Shown piece after piece: positions 44,866 through 57,211 of a stretch of 64,000 nt of DNA. The stretch spans positions 267,247 to 331,246 of the forward strand of contig WION01000033.1 of assembly GCA_015039365.1 (NCBI GenBank), in the 5' to 3' direction. Each line of letters starts with the position of its first letter. Positions within the stretch are counted from its first letter, which is position 1. The translations under genes were made by a program, and so were the position numbers. The notes under the pieces are model-generated. The model was not told where the DNA came from. It worked only from the letters and a program-made list of their open reading frames with translations, and did not search any database. This stretch comes from Amanita rubescens (Eukaryota; Basidiomycota; Agaricomycetes; Agaricales; Amanitaceae).

Positions 44866-45515
44866 TTATACACGCTCGCGATTCTCCCTCTTCTCGCTGT
44901 AGCCGGGGTCGGTGGGGGACGCGCCGACTACAGACATGTGCGCGATACTGATGATGATGATGATAGTAATGAAGGACCAGTTGATCCAAGCAAAAGCCAT
45001 CGTGCCAGTAAGAACGCGACAAGTCTCTTCGCCCTTGCGGCACGCGCCGATGTGGGCGAATTTGTGAGAGAAGATCGCATTACCGACAAGGTATAACACC
45101 CAGATGATGGTGTTGAAGAAGTTTTCAACGGCATAGGAAGCTGCAACTCCGCCTGCCTGAGCCCCAAGGAATATGACCCTAACAGAAGCCGTTAGAAGCT
45201 GCTTCGTTTGATTCGAGAAAAGAGGTGCTTACATGTATGTCGTCCAAATCAACGCGAGGATACTTGTGGAAAGAATTTCAGCCGTGATGGGTTCTGATTG
45301 GGCATGTTAATTAAAGAACTAGAGAATGTAAGCTTGGCGTACCGTAGTTGCTTGTCGTTACGTGCGTATAGTGTATACGCGAAGACGTGAAACCAATCAC
45401 AATAACTGAGAATATCCACTGAACAAGATAAGTGAGCAGGTATTTTCAAGCTGTAGGAAAGCCAGCGTACGATGAGGACGTAGAGGAAGATACGGCTAAC
45501 ACGCCAAGCAGCCAT
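44866..45515 (-). CDS. MARVEL-like four-helix membrane protein, 164 aa (left-arm copy)
   Basis: Four exons, 45,471-45,515, 45,343-45,418, 45,233-45,293 and 44,866-45,178, mirror the right-arm gene exactly. Four hydrophobic segments: VSRIFLYVLIWIFSVIVIGF, AEILSTSILALIWTTYMVIF, a middle NTIIWVLYLVGNAIF and a long WINWSFITIIIIISIAHM. A loop with two Cys lies between helices 3 and 4 (ACRKGEETC). MARVEL-domain proteins shape or sort membranes; the fungal role is unknown. The tail is charged (YSEKRENRERV). The predicted protein is identical in the two arms. Confidence 0.75.
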
Positions 45516-46812
45516 TGTTGTTGCGCAAGAAGAATTAGAGAGCAGCTAATGGAGAGGCTGGACGTGTCGCTTGGTTGAGCGGAGCTAGCGAGGACTGAAG
45601 AACTGGGCAAATACTGGAGGGTCTTTTATAGTTAAGAAGTTGAGAAATCTCGCATGCCATGATTTGACGCTTGTGTGCTTGTCGGGTAGTAGTAATAATT
45701 GGTCATATGAACCATCGCTTCAGCTTTAGCCCAGTTCTCCTACTTACCCGATGGGAATGAAAATGATAACAGTTTCTAAAGACGGCAACGGATGTGCGCG
45801 CACCCAATACGGACGCAAGGAAATTCACAGGGTGTTAATCATCCTCTCCGTGACAGGATGACTAAACACATCGGATGGACCTTGGATAACCTATCAGGTG
45901 GCCATCAGTGGATGAGTGAATACGCGTGTTGAGTCACCTCGGATTATGGAGTAGGTCCTAGTTGTATCCGACGTTTCTCACACATGCACGATGATGATGG
46001 TAATATGCAAGGAGGTGCAAGGGTGTTGGGGCCTAAGGTTCGCTTCTATGATACCCGCAAGTGCAACAACTTGACGTGTATTGTGACCATCTGGGTTTAA
46101 GTTCGGCACCGCAATCTTTTTCAACTGTCAGTCAATTCGCGCGACTTACTGTCGTGACGTTCTTGTAAAGACGTAACGGACATAGTTCGCGCGAATTGAT
46201 GACAGATGAAAAGATTGCGGTGCCGAACTTAAACCCAGATGGTCACAATTTACACGTCAAGGTGTTGCACTTGCGTGTATCATAGAAGCGAACCTTAGGA
46301 CCAACACCCTTGCACCTCAGGCAAATTCCATCATCATCGTGCATGTGTTAGAAAAAGTACGGATAAACTAGACCACTCCATAAATCCGAGGTGACTCAAC
46401 CGGAGTATTCACTCATCCACTGAGGGCCACCTGATAGGTTATCCGAGGTCCATCCGATGTGTTTAGTCATCCTGTCACGGAGAGGATGATTAACACCCTG
46501 TGAATTTTCTTGCGTCCGTATTGGGTGCGCGCACATCCGTTGCCGTCTTTAGAAACTGTTATCATTTTCATTCCCATCGGGTAAGTAGGAGAACTGGGCT
46601 ATAGCTGAAGCGATGGTTCATATGACCAATTATTACTACTACCCGACAAGCACACAAGCGTCAAATCATGGCATGCGAGATTTCTCAACTTCTTAACTAT
46701 AAAAGACCCTCCAGTATTTGCCCAGTTCTTCAGTCCTCGCTAGCTCCGCTCAACCAAGCGACACGTCCAGCCTCTCCATTAGCTGCTCTCTAATTCTTCT
46801 TGCGCAACAACA
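45516..46812. other. Palindrome centre: shared promoter region of the two MARVEL-like genes
   Basis: The two start codons face away from an axis near 46,164-46,168. Arms remain alignable to within a few bases of the axis (GCGCGAC / GTTCGCGC and GACGTT / GACGTAAC at the tip), but substitutions and 1-2 nt indels are much more frequent here, especially 45,940-46,090 against 46,240-46,390, than over the adjacent coding regions. Confidence 0.8.
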
Positions 46813-47462
46813 ATGGCTGCTTGGCGTGTTAGCCGTATCTTCCTCTACGTCCTCATCGTACGCTGGCTTTCCTACAGCTTGAAAATACCTGCTCACTTAT
46901 CTTGTTCAGTGGATATTCTCAGTTATTGTGATTGGTTTCACGTCTTCGCGTATACACTATACGCACGTAACGACAAGCAACTACGGTACGCCAAGCTTAC
47001 ATTCTCTAGTTCTTTAATTAACATGCCCAATCAGAACCCATCACGGCTGAAATTCTTTCCACAAGTATCCTCGCGTTGATTTGGACGACATACATGTAAG
47101 CACCTCTTTTCTCGAATCAAACGAAGCAGCTTCTAACGGCTTCTGTTAGGGTCATATTCCTTGGGGCTCAGGCAGGCGGAGTTGCAGCTTCCTATGCCGT
47201 TGAAAACTTCTTCAACACCATCATCTGGGTGTTATACCTTGTCGGTAATGCGATCTTCTCTCACAAATTCGCCCACATCGGCGCGTGCCGCAAGGGCGAA
47301 GAGACTTGTCGCGTTCTTACTGGCACGATGGCTTTTGCTTGGATCAACTGGTCCTTCATTACTATCATCATCATCATCAGTATCGCGCACATGTCTGTAG
47401 TCGGCGCGTCCCCCACCGACCCCGGCTACAGCGAGAAGAGGGAGAATCGCGAGCGTGTATAA
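46813..47462 (+). CDS. MARVEL-like four-helix membrane protein, 164 aa (right-arm copy)
   Basis: Exons 46,813-46,857, 46,910-46,985, 47,035-47,095 and 47,150-47,462 give MAAWRVSRIFLYVLIWIF onward with four predicted helices; the TAA is at 47,460. Junction phases 0, 1 and 2 all restore a hydrophobic, uninterrupted frame. The neighbour downstream is the decayed P450 exon, then the P450 gene in convergent orientation. Details of the domain are as for the left-arm copy. Confidence 0.75.
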
Positions 47463-47982
47463 TGAGCCAAAACGAGGTCTACGAGAGAAACGATCTAATC
47501 TAATTTTAGTATGACCCTCCATGTTTTTACGACTCTGAATGTATGGTTGTTTTTTCATGTATTTTATAATATAGATCTTCTTGTAGTGCCCGAATTTCAC
47601 TTCATTTATTTATTTTGTGAGTTTAAATATTTTTACACTACCCGGGTGCACCGGGTTTGCTCCAAACCCGATCGCATCGGTCACTCACACCACGGCTGGA
47701 TAATGGGGGCTCATTCTTGTTGTGCCACCTCGTGTTGTCACACGACCGCTGAGTGGGGGAACGGAACTGCCGTGTCTAAGGCCCAGCTCTCTGCTCCCAC
47801 CAGGTCTGTCCTGGTCTTTTCAGCTCAAAGTTCTACCCTGACGAATACTGACACTCTCTCATCATACTCTTTGGGTCACCCTGAGCCGATCGGATTAGGT
47901 GCTTTTTGAAAAATTAGAAGAAAGGCGGGCAAATGGAAGCTTGGAACGACTCGGACATGACAAAATGACAAATACGTTTACA

Positions 47983-48116
47983 GAGTACAAGACGGTAAGC
48001 TCAACAACCCCCCTCGGGAGAGGTAACGAATCAGACAAGGTATCGAACGCTGGATCGAGAACGATGGAAAAAAAAGGATTGAAGTAGTGACATTTCGTTG
48101 TACCAGTGGCATCCAC
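47983..48116 (-). pseudogene. Duplicated remnant of P450 exon 14 (right arm)
   Basis: Mirror of 44,212-44,345 at coordinate sum 92,328, identical in the visible frame. The duplication of the gene end therefore preceded the formation, or split, of the arms. Confidence 0.65.
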
Positions 48117-48290
48117 TCTACGTCTTCACGTCTTTCAATCATGCGGTAGAGTCAAAGCTTCCTTTCACCTCCCATATATTTTACGCCTTTTGAAAGACTA
48201 ATGAGAGGGGGGAAATAAAATATATTGGAGCCCGAACAAACGACGTGATAACAACAGATATTACAGAGCATAAGACGGCTGCGTAGTCCT

Positions 48291-50947
48291 TCAGTCATGG
48301 GATGAGTCTGTTGAAGCTTCCTCCATTTTTACCCATAGGCCGCCCTAGTGGAGTAACGTTAATTTAAACAAACGAAACATGAGACTTGACGCACGTTGGA
48401 ATACATGGTCAGGTTACATTTGAGTACAACTTGCTCAATCGCCTTCCGACCTCGCATATTCTTCCACGCAGGGGGCGGTAACGAATCGGGAGGCGCAGAT
48501 GCTGGATCGAGAGCGATGGAAGAAAAGGATTGAAGCAGTCTGATAATCATAAACGACATTTCGTTGTATGCAAACTATAGGTTAAACCATAAGTTCGTTG
48601 TCATCAATTCTGGCCAAGACCGTACCTGTTGGCCTAGACAGATTCTGGGCCCCGCGTTAAATGGCAAAAATATGAATGAGTTATTGACGAGATATTTCTT
48701 GACGCGATCGTCCAGGAATCGATCGGGATCGAATTCCAAGGCTAGATTGGAGTAAGTGAAGGGATCGATGCCAAGGAGAGATTCAAATCAGAAGCATGAG
48801 CATGTCTACTCCCCGGCGTGTGTGTGTGGGCAGGGAAGGGGCCAGATTTTGTGCATGTGTAACAAAGCACTTACCATCTTGTCCCCACAAGTCCTTTCGC
48901 CTCTGCATCATGAATACCGAGTATGTGATTCTGGTATTGGCAGGGATATAATAAGGCTTTTGTGTAGGATCGGGGTTAGGCCAGGTCGTCGCGTTGACCG
49001 AATCTCTGGGCATTCAATCTGTGATAAGTGGGAGTGTAGATCGTCAAGACTACGTAAACAACTTGCCTGACGTTGAATGGACTGTGAAAGGTAAATGTAT
49101 CAAAGGATTGTTAGAAAAAATACTGGAAATTTGCGTACACAATGGGGTAAAGCCTCAGCGTTTCTGTTTGTGTATCAAGGGGCTTGTCAAGGCGTCGCAC
49201 GTTTTCGACAGGAATGCGTACCGTTGATAACGGCTCGGAGGTACCTCATGTCCCTGATGTCATTCTGATTAGGCATCCGGGTAGGCCCGACCTTGTCCAG
49301 AATTTCTTGGCGGAGGCGCGTCATGATTTGGGGGTGCATGGCCAGCTGATAAAAAATGAATGTAAGTGTAGAGGCGGTCGTATCTCTGCCAGCTAGAACA
49401 AACATGAAAATTAGTCAACTGAAGGAGCGATGCGAAGAATCGTACCTATCATAATGTTCAGGCTGGGACGTTGGCACAACAGAATCAACGAAGGTCTGTC
49501 GTTACTGCGAAAACAGACACGCACGTCTCATCTTTCAAGACTTTTGGATCTATTACGGCGCATTCATTATCAGCTCGTGAAGCAGAACTTCCATTTGCCC
49601 ACCTTGAGTGACCTGAACAAGATGATCTAACAGAGTTTCGCCTTCTTCTAGATGTCCGCCATCGTTCTTCTTGTGAAATGCCCCAGCCTTCTGCTTTGAC
49701 AATGCCTCTCGAATGATCGGTTCAAGATATCCATCCACAATCTGCATTGGCTGCCGTGCTTTATCCTCCCACATCTCTGCCAATGGCCATATCCATCCGG
49801 TTCGCTCCCTGTCAGCGATTGTCCCCTCTGCTTCTAGGAGCGCTTTGGCAAACGCGTTTGCTGATGCGGCGTGATTTGTGTCTGCGAATGCAGATGAAGG
49901 AACCACATTATGTGGGTAAGGAAGGCCAGCCGAGAGACTGTGAACACAACTGCCAAAGAGGAATTCCGAGGCTGCATCTAGGGTGAATCTGAGCATGAGA
50001 TCCTGAGCGATGATAATGATGAGCTTTGATCCCAGCACATGAAATGAGATAAACCTGGAAATTGACAGCGTAGCCTTGACCGAACCTTTGTTTGAGTTGA
50101 TGGATAACAACATTTGCGTGTCGATCAAAGAGTTCATAGTCGCTTATGCGATCGCGGGTAAAGGCGGGACGGGAGATGGACCGATGGAATCTTGAATATG
50201 CTCGTTAGCCATCCATACTCAATTTTCGGTACCACAACATACTTCCACATGTCACCTGGTGAGCATCGAGGGTTAGTGAATGAATGAAAGGCGATGTGCT
50301 TTCGTACCATCAGAATTGAAGACACCTGATCCAAGAACAGCACCCACTGCCTTTTGAAAGCTCTCACCTACACAACAAATGACTTGAATTCTTCCCCTAG
50401 GTTCATTGTAGAGACTTACCTTTGACGAAGTTTTGAAAATCAGTTGCGAGCATGAGCTTGATATGCTCCGGAGAAATTGTGAGATACAAATCAGAGTACA
50501 TGTTGTATACGTTGTATACTGAGCCGTGTTCATCGAACAAGTCCTCTAGATAATCACCTGTAGGAGCGTAGGAGAGAAAATTCAATGATCGGCTTGAAAG
50601 CCAATCTGCAGCTTAATGCACGTACCAGGATACCCATTATCCCAGGCCTCCTTACACCTTCGGAGAACGTCCAAGTTACCAAACCATTTGCCTCTGACCC
50701 TCGGCACAACCTGAGCACCCATCGCGGCAGCTTCTCGTCGTTCTTTCCATTCTTTCAGGGACAGGCGTATAACAGTTGCAACCGGCAAAATTGAAAGCGA
50801 ACCAAGGATAATCACCCAGGTTTGAACGTGGGCGTTGAAAGCCCTAGCCAGTAACTGTTGAACAGTCAAGCCTCCAACGACGGGCCCAATAAAACTGTAT
50901 AACACTCCGTTGGCCAGGAAACGGAGTCCAGGTGTTAGATGCAGCAT
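48291..50947 (-). CDS. Cytochrome P450 monooxygenase, CYP63-like, 600 aa (right-arm copy)
   Basis: Fifteen exons at mirrored positions: 50,626-50,947, 50,420-50,557, 50,308-50,367, 50,243-50,255, 50,055-50,190, 49,603-50,002, 49,525-49,549, 49,446-49,462, 49,222-49,392, 49,139-49,163, 49,067-49,081, 48,875-49,005, 48,626-48,741, 48,395-48,574 and 48,291-48,344. Splice sites and catalytic residues (AGRDTT, ETLR, heme Cys) are intact. Differences from the left copy are conservative: residue 2 Val/Leu, NPHAQ to NAHVQ near residue 40, ETWKDK to EMWEDK, GYIEP to GYLEP, ALTKQ to ALSKQ. There are no premature stops, so both copies look functional; the pattern fits two alleles or a young duplication. 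Confidence 0.85.
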
Positions 50948-51885
50948 GTCGGGGAAGCACCAGGGTGCCGAGGAGAATGTGTGTCTGATGAGAAAAGTCC
51001 TTGGGACTAAACAGGCTTAGACACTATACTTATATCATATATGACATTTACGTCCCTGCCATTCTGCGTGAATATGGCCGGTTCCGAGTCGGAACGTTAC
51101 TGGTTACCGGTTACCGGTAATCAGTAACCGGTGCCTTAAAGCTTATTTTAGTAGCTGACTCGATTATCTTCCCCTCGACGGCATTGACGCTAAAGCGCAG
51201 GCAAAACGCGCTGTGGGCCTGTAGGATTGTCACAGTGCGGCCGCAGCGCTTTTGTTAGTATTTGCATTTACTTATGCGGCAATACTAGTAGCACGCAAGT
51301 ACATTCAAAACTAATTCCGTCTTTACAATTTGACCATACTGAGGAATGAGAAACGCCCTGAAACACCGCCTGAGTGATGTAATGATGTCAAAGACGAAAC
51401 AACGAATTGTGATGGTGGCCGAGGTGCCGACTTTGAGTGCGTCACATCAAGTCGGTCTGTCACTTCCATACGACCACCAGAATCCCAGCATATCTCAATG
51501 TTGCATTCTACTCCCTCATTGCGACTCCAGAGCAGCGTTAGTGCAACATGTGTACAGTCACCAGTACCAGATGTTTCACCACAGTTTTACGTAAAAAAGT
51601 CATACATGCGAGACTTGACACGCTTGACAGCGGGCGCAGCACCTCTATGGAGACAAAATGTCGCAAGGAGCCAGATGTGTTGTTTTAATACGCGGTCCTA
51701 ATCGTCATCTTGAGCACAATTATAAGGAAGCTATCCCCGTGGGCTCGGAATATTTCTCCCGAACTGTCTTCTACGAGAGGAACGTGATAGCTACTATACC
51801 TGACCCTATATCCTCGTCCCGAGAAGCACCAAAAAAATGAAAGTCGCTCGTGTTGAGCATGCTGCTTGCATCCGCGTGCCGTGCT

Positions 51886-52980
51886 ACTAGGGTGGCCTGT
51901 GGGTCAAAATGGAGGACGTTTATCGCATGGTTGAAGGACGGTTCTCGGTCCCACGTTGTTGAAAGGCAAAAAGACGTCAGCTAGGCATCGGTTCATGCGA
52001 TCGTCCAGGAACCGGTCGGGACCGAATTCCATGGCTATATAAAGGTGGAGGTAAGCCAGAGCGCGTGTATTGGAGGGGAAGAAAGGATCCACTGGGCAAA
52101 TATCGCAAGCGGCTTGCTGGTCCCCACAAGTCTGTCCGTCTTTGTATCATGAATACAGATTAACCGATCTTGGTCTGAGCAGGCATATAATATGGTTTTT
52201 GAGTGGAATCGGGGCTATGACATATCGTTGCATTGATTCTCTAGATCGCTTATGCGATCACGAGTAAAGGCAGGGCGCGCAATGGATCGATGGAATCTAG
52301 AATGTGTTTGATTATCTTTATCGTGACTAAATGACAAGACAACATGCTTCCGCATGTCATCTGAAGAGAAGTACAAGGAATTAGCAAGTGAAATGAGATA
52401 GGTCGTGCACTCTCGTACCATCACTACTTAAATAAGACTCCTGATCCGAGGGCAGAGTCCAGTAGCTCTTGGAGCCTCTCACAATAAACAAAAAAGACTA
52501 TAGGTCCGCGGGTCCTTTTCAGGCTTGTCATATCTTTAACAAAGTTTGCAAAATCGGTCGCAAGCACGAGCTTGATATGTTCTGGAGACGTGGCGAAGAA
52601 GAAATCGGAGTACATTATGTGTCGAATACATCACCTGCAGGGAAGATGATTATTCATTCACAGATTTACGAGGCAGAAATTCTGCAGGATTGCACATACT
52701 TGGATATCCAGTCTCTTGAGCTTCTTTCAATTTTTGAACAATATCAAGGTTTCCGAACGATTTCCCTCTAACAACCTGCGCATCCATATCGACTGCAGCA
52801 AGCCTATCTCTCCATTCCTTCCATAAGGGCGTATGACCGCCTGGATAAGAAGCAAGCGATCCAACGATGACCGTCGATGTGGGAACGAGCACAGAAAGTC
52901 CTGTTCAACAAGTGTTTTACAGCCAAGCCCTATATTGCTCCGCCAGCTAAGTAGCGCAGCACGGGTGTTGAATGGACCAT
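51886..52980 (-). pseudogene. P450 pseudogene, continuous version (right arm)
   Basis: From the ATG at 52,980 minus: MVHSTPVLRYLAGGAI then TAG; then [72 protein letters not shown], then a jump to [19 protein letters not shown] and FLPFNNVGPRTVLQ. The central part (I-helix, ETLR) is deleted and the heme Cys is replaced by Val. The fragment at 51,886-51,945 resembles the terminal exon of the intact gene but lies on the plus strand, so a small inversion scrambled the 3' end. It is a paralog of the adjacent intact P450 and the undisturbed partner of the split copy in the left arm. Confidence 0.85.
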
Positions 52981-53617
52981 ACCAAGGATCAAACCTAAGT
53001 GGCGCAATGAGCGACAGGAGAGGACGATGATTTCTTGCACCGACCAGAGTCCCAACTAGCCTGGAGAGTTATACTGTAACTCATATCCAAGATCTTGCGT
53101 GTTCGTCGGCACGTACAATATTTTAACAAAATTCCAGATGGACGTCCGCTTAAGTAAAGCCCTTTAGGTAATCTTTCAATCGTGGCTTATCGTTTCCTCT
53201 GCGCTGGCTAGGAACCTGGCGATGAGATGGAAGGCAGGTGGTTGAGGTGACATGAGCCCTTTACCCGCGTGTCAGTCACTGCAATGCCATTTGCTATTAT
53301 TCGTACAGCATACGAACATTCAAGTTCATCTTGACCCACATGCAGAAGCTTGTACAGTCACACACGACAAAGTAGCAATTAATACACCTGTGACATCAGT
53401 GGATCGACATTGGACGATCATCAGCGTTGCTGCGAACACTGCGGATTGATCGAATGTGTCCGTGGGTTTGCAACTCTGCAATCAGATGCCAATGACACTT
53501 ACATTCATGTCCTCATTGCCGAAATTGGGAACCACGAACCGAAAACAATAGTAATGATTTTTTTGTAGCGATCCATTGCATCAGTGATACATCTTTCCTA
53601 CTTTCATGATCAAACAA

Positions 53618-54329
53618 TCAGATTTTGGCTTTCAGTTTCTGCAAGATCGCCTCGAGATCTTCCTTGCTAACTTTCTTAATCGGCCAGTTCTTCTCAATAT
53701 CCATAACGAGACCGTCCGTTGGAGATGTCTTGGGAATAACGTGGAAGTGTACATGATCGACGTGCTGGAACGCCAGTCTCCCGTTGTTCTATTATGAATT
53801 AAGTAGACGTCGGAGAGAGCAAGTCCTAGCACACCTGTACCACGTTGTAATTCTCTGCTCCGGTGGCAATAGCGACCTTCTTGACGACTGGGCCGATATC
53901 GCATAGGTATTCATCTGGAAGATCAGCGATAGTTCTGGCGTGGTCTGACATTGTGACGACTATTGTAGGTTTGGTTTCAATTAAGCGGACGTGTAACACG
54001 CACATTTTGGTATAACCTGTGTATGACCCTCCGACACAGGATTTATGTCAAGAAAAGCAACACTGCAAGTAATACATCAGGACCGTCGCATCGATTAGAT
54101 AGAGCCTATGCATACTTGCCTGTGTTCAGTTTCGAGTACTCTGAAACATGGAATTGTGCCTATCGAAGTAGTGAGTACGCTGGAACAAAGACGAGGCCAG
54201 CACCGACACCTTGGACAATTTTGCAAAAAATGCAGCTGTTTAGCGCATTAAGCGCTTGTCATTAGCGCCCTGTTCAATGTTGTGAGAAACAGTGCCAAGC
54301 GCATACTTTTCATCTGCGTTCTGTGCCAT
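53618..54329 (-). CDS. HIT-family nucleotide phosphoramidase, HNT1/HINT-like (right-arm copy)
   Basis: Six exons mirrored at coordinate sum 83,972: 54,307-54,329, 54,210-54,235, 54,120-54,159, 54,004-54,062, 53,835-53,944 and 53,618-53,788. No coding difference from the left copy was noticed, including the CIFCKI pair, the H-x-H-x-H triad and the GC-AG intron. Perfect conservation of the coding parts while neighbouring TPR units vary argues for constraint or very recent common origin. Confidence 0.85.
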
Positions 54330-54502
54330 CGTGAACGAGGCTGATGTGTATCGTTATGGTCCGTGGAGAGTAACTACGTGACCCCATGATTGGCACAGGG
54401 TCACGCGGTAACCATGACTACTCTCACCATTCGCCCATCTCCAATCTAGTTGAAGTTCTGATGGGACACTGTGATGTCCAGCGTCGTCATGGAAGAATTC
54501 AA

Positions 54503-57211
54503 CTAAAAATGTTCCCAACATTTTACGAAGGATTTGCGTACCGCCCTCTCCGTGGTCAGCTCGAGGCTGGGTAACGCCGCCCCCGGTGCTGGCAGGATTT
54601 CACGGGCAACACCACTGCCATCTTTCACATCTGGTCGATCCGCGGCTAGCTTTCTGTGGATACTCACAGACTCTTCAATCATCTGGAGTGATTCCTCTCG
54701 GCGGCCGAGACCAGGAAGACAATCAGAGAGGGTGTTGAGCGAGCGAGCGAGATCCAGGAGGAATGCATCTGGTCGATCCGCAGCTAGCTTTCTGTGGATA
54801 CTCACAGACTCTTCAATCATCTGGAGTGATTCCTCTCGGCGGCCGAGACCAGAAAGACGATTAGAGAGGGTGTTGAGCGAGCGAGCGAGATCCGGGAGGA
54901 ATGCATCTGGTTGATCCGCAGCTAGCTTTCTGTGGATACTCACAGACTCTTCAATCATCTGGAGTGATTCCTCTCGGCGGCCGAGACCAGAAAGACGATT
55001 AGAGAGGGTGTTGAGCGAGCGAGCGAGATCCGGGAGGAATGCATCTGGTCGATCCGCAGCTAGCTTTCTGTGGATACTCACAGACTCTTCAATCATCTGG
55101 AGTGATTCCTCTCGGCGGCCGAGACCAGAAAGACGATTAGAGAGGGTGTTGAGCGAGCGAGCGAGATCCGGGAGGAATGCATCTGGTCGATCCGCGGCTA
55201 GTTTCCTGAAGATGCTCATAGCCTCCTCAATTATCTCCAGCGTCTGCTCCCACCGGCCAAGATCAGAAAGACGATTAGAGAGGGTGTTGAGCGAGCGAGC
55301 GAGATCCGGGAGGAATGCATCTGGTCGATCCGCGGCTAGTTTCCTGAAGATGCTCATAGCCTCCTCAATTATCTCCGGCACCTGCTCCCACCGGCCAAGA
55401 TCAGAAAGACAATTAGAGAGGGTGTTGAGCGAGTGAGCGAGATCCGGGAGGAATGCATCTGGTCGATCCGCTGCTAGCTTTCTGTGGATACTCACACTGA
55501 CAGACTCTTCAATCATCTGGAGTGATTCCTCTCGGCGGCCGAGCCCAGAAAGACGATTAGAGAGGGTGTTGAGCGAGTGAGCGAGATCCGGGAGGAATGC
55601 ATCTGGTCGATCCGCGGCCAGTTTCCTAAAGATGCTCACAGCCTCCTCAATTATCTCCAGCGCCTCCTCCCACCGGCCAAGGCGAGAGAGATGATGGGAA
55701 AGGCCATTCAGCGACATAGCAATCCGTACCATGTCTTGTCCAGCCCGACATAGCACCATCGCGATCGTCCCCACTGCAAACCCTTCGTCCCAAAGGCCCA
55801 AATCCCCCAAATTCAATGACAACTCGAGCATTTTGTCAGCCAGCATTGTCGCATCCACCTTCTTCTCGCCGATACTTCGCAGCTCAATCAGAAGCTGCAT
55901 TGTCATCATCACAGTTTCACGAAGCTGTCGCGTTGGATCCCCTGTCTGCGGACGGTGGGTTTCCCATCCTACAGGTTGCGTTCCGGTTCCTGTATTGACA
56001 GCAATGTCTGATAGGATAGTACGGCTCTCCAGTGTAAGCTCCGAGATTTGGCTGCTGAGATACCAGACATCCCGATCGTACGCAGTGTGCAGTTGGATCA
56101 CTGCTGGAGATCTGTCTCGTATCAGGTTTGTATCAGCGTCTAATATCGATTTCATGAAACGTAGAATTATACGCACCCGGGGCCAGGACGCTTCGAGATG
56201 GATTGTAATCCGATCTCTTCTAGCCGTCCCTGAATAGCGACTCCGATTTGCTCGAATATTGCCTGACCTGCTGGGCGCTGCAGGAGGTCATGGACACTCG
56301 TCGAATAGATCGAAGACTAGAAAAGGGGGTTGATGTTATACAAGAACACGATCCTAAGCGATAAATTACGCACGGCATCATCAAACGTCTCCTGTCCCCC
56401 TTCTCCGCTACTTTGAGCTGTCGTCGCCGTTTGTGCACCGGAAACCGCGCTCGCGTCAGCTCGATCCACGTAATTCGCCATTTTTATTGCCGCCACCATC
56501 TGCATCGTCATCTCAGTGCCCCCAAGCTTCAAATTAGTCAGGATACGGCAGGGGCGTACTTGAAATGCTGCAAAACAGTCGTTTAAATTATCCCTATGCA
56601 TCAATATAGCCGTCTTAATTCTCTCCCGCTTGAACAGGCTATCCAAAATACTCAAACGGGACCATCGTTCTGCATCATCTCGGATTGCCATCAAGTTGCT
56701 GCCAGAACAGACTCTTTAGCATGGAAGACGTGCAAGGGTGACAGAATATGTACCTTTTGAGAGCAATAAGACACACTGCTATTGGCGTGCCATCCGTAAA
56801 CGATACGTTGCTCCCCCTCATAGTAGCTACCAGCGCCCGGAGATGCCTCACAACTCGAGATAGTAGGTGTGCGCATTCGTCCTTGTTCTCACGCATGAGC
56901 TTCACGGCCTCAACGGTGCTTGACACTACATCGGCGACTTGAGAGAGAGGACCCACGAGGCCGGGAGGAAGACTACGGATGTCGGTGAGTATGGAAGGAA
57001 GTGCAAGGGCAGCATCCCAGTGTGAACCGCCGGCGCCATCTTGAATGGAGTCCGAATATGGTTGCTGAGGCGGTTGGAATAGTTGTGGGATTGGAGGATT
57101 AGGATGGTGGCTTGTAGCGATCTCGGGAGATGCAGAGGAAGGAGCCGCATCTGTTGGGGCCGATCTTGGACCGCGGAGCCTCCGCAACAGCTGGAACATC
57201 CTAGGAGGCAT
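54503..57211 (-). CDS. Helical-bundle (MLKL/HeLo-like?) protein with TPR array (right-arm copy)
   Basis: Exons 56,754-57,211, 56,560-56,698, 56,374-56,499, 56,177-56,316 and 54,503-56,111 give about 823 aa. It is 44 residues shorter than the left copy because one 46-residue TPR unit is missing, while a 6-nt duplication adds Ser-Val (SVSVSI) in an early unit. Other changes are single (EQVLE to EQVPE, CLSGL to CLPGL). The N-terminal helical part is identical. The open frame is intact, so both length forms may be made. Confidence 0.65.
54629..55660 (-). repeat. Coding tandem repeat, 138-bp unit, 7.4 copies (right arm)
   Basis: Same units as 28,180-29,343 with one type-B unit fewer and a 6-bp insertion, giving a net 132-bp difference that accounts for the shift in coordinate sum from 83,840 to 83,972. 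Confidence 0.9.

Noticed and set aside
44728..45096. 122-codon plus-strand ORF and its mirror at 47,232-47,600
   Set aside because: Antisense to the last exon of the MARVEL-like gene, whose four exons join in frame with membrane helices.
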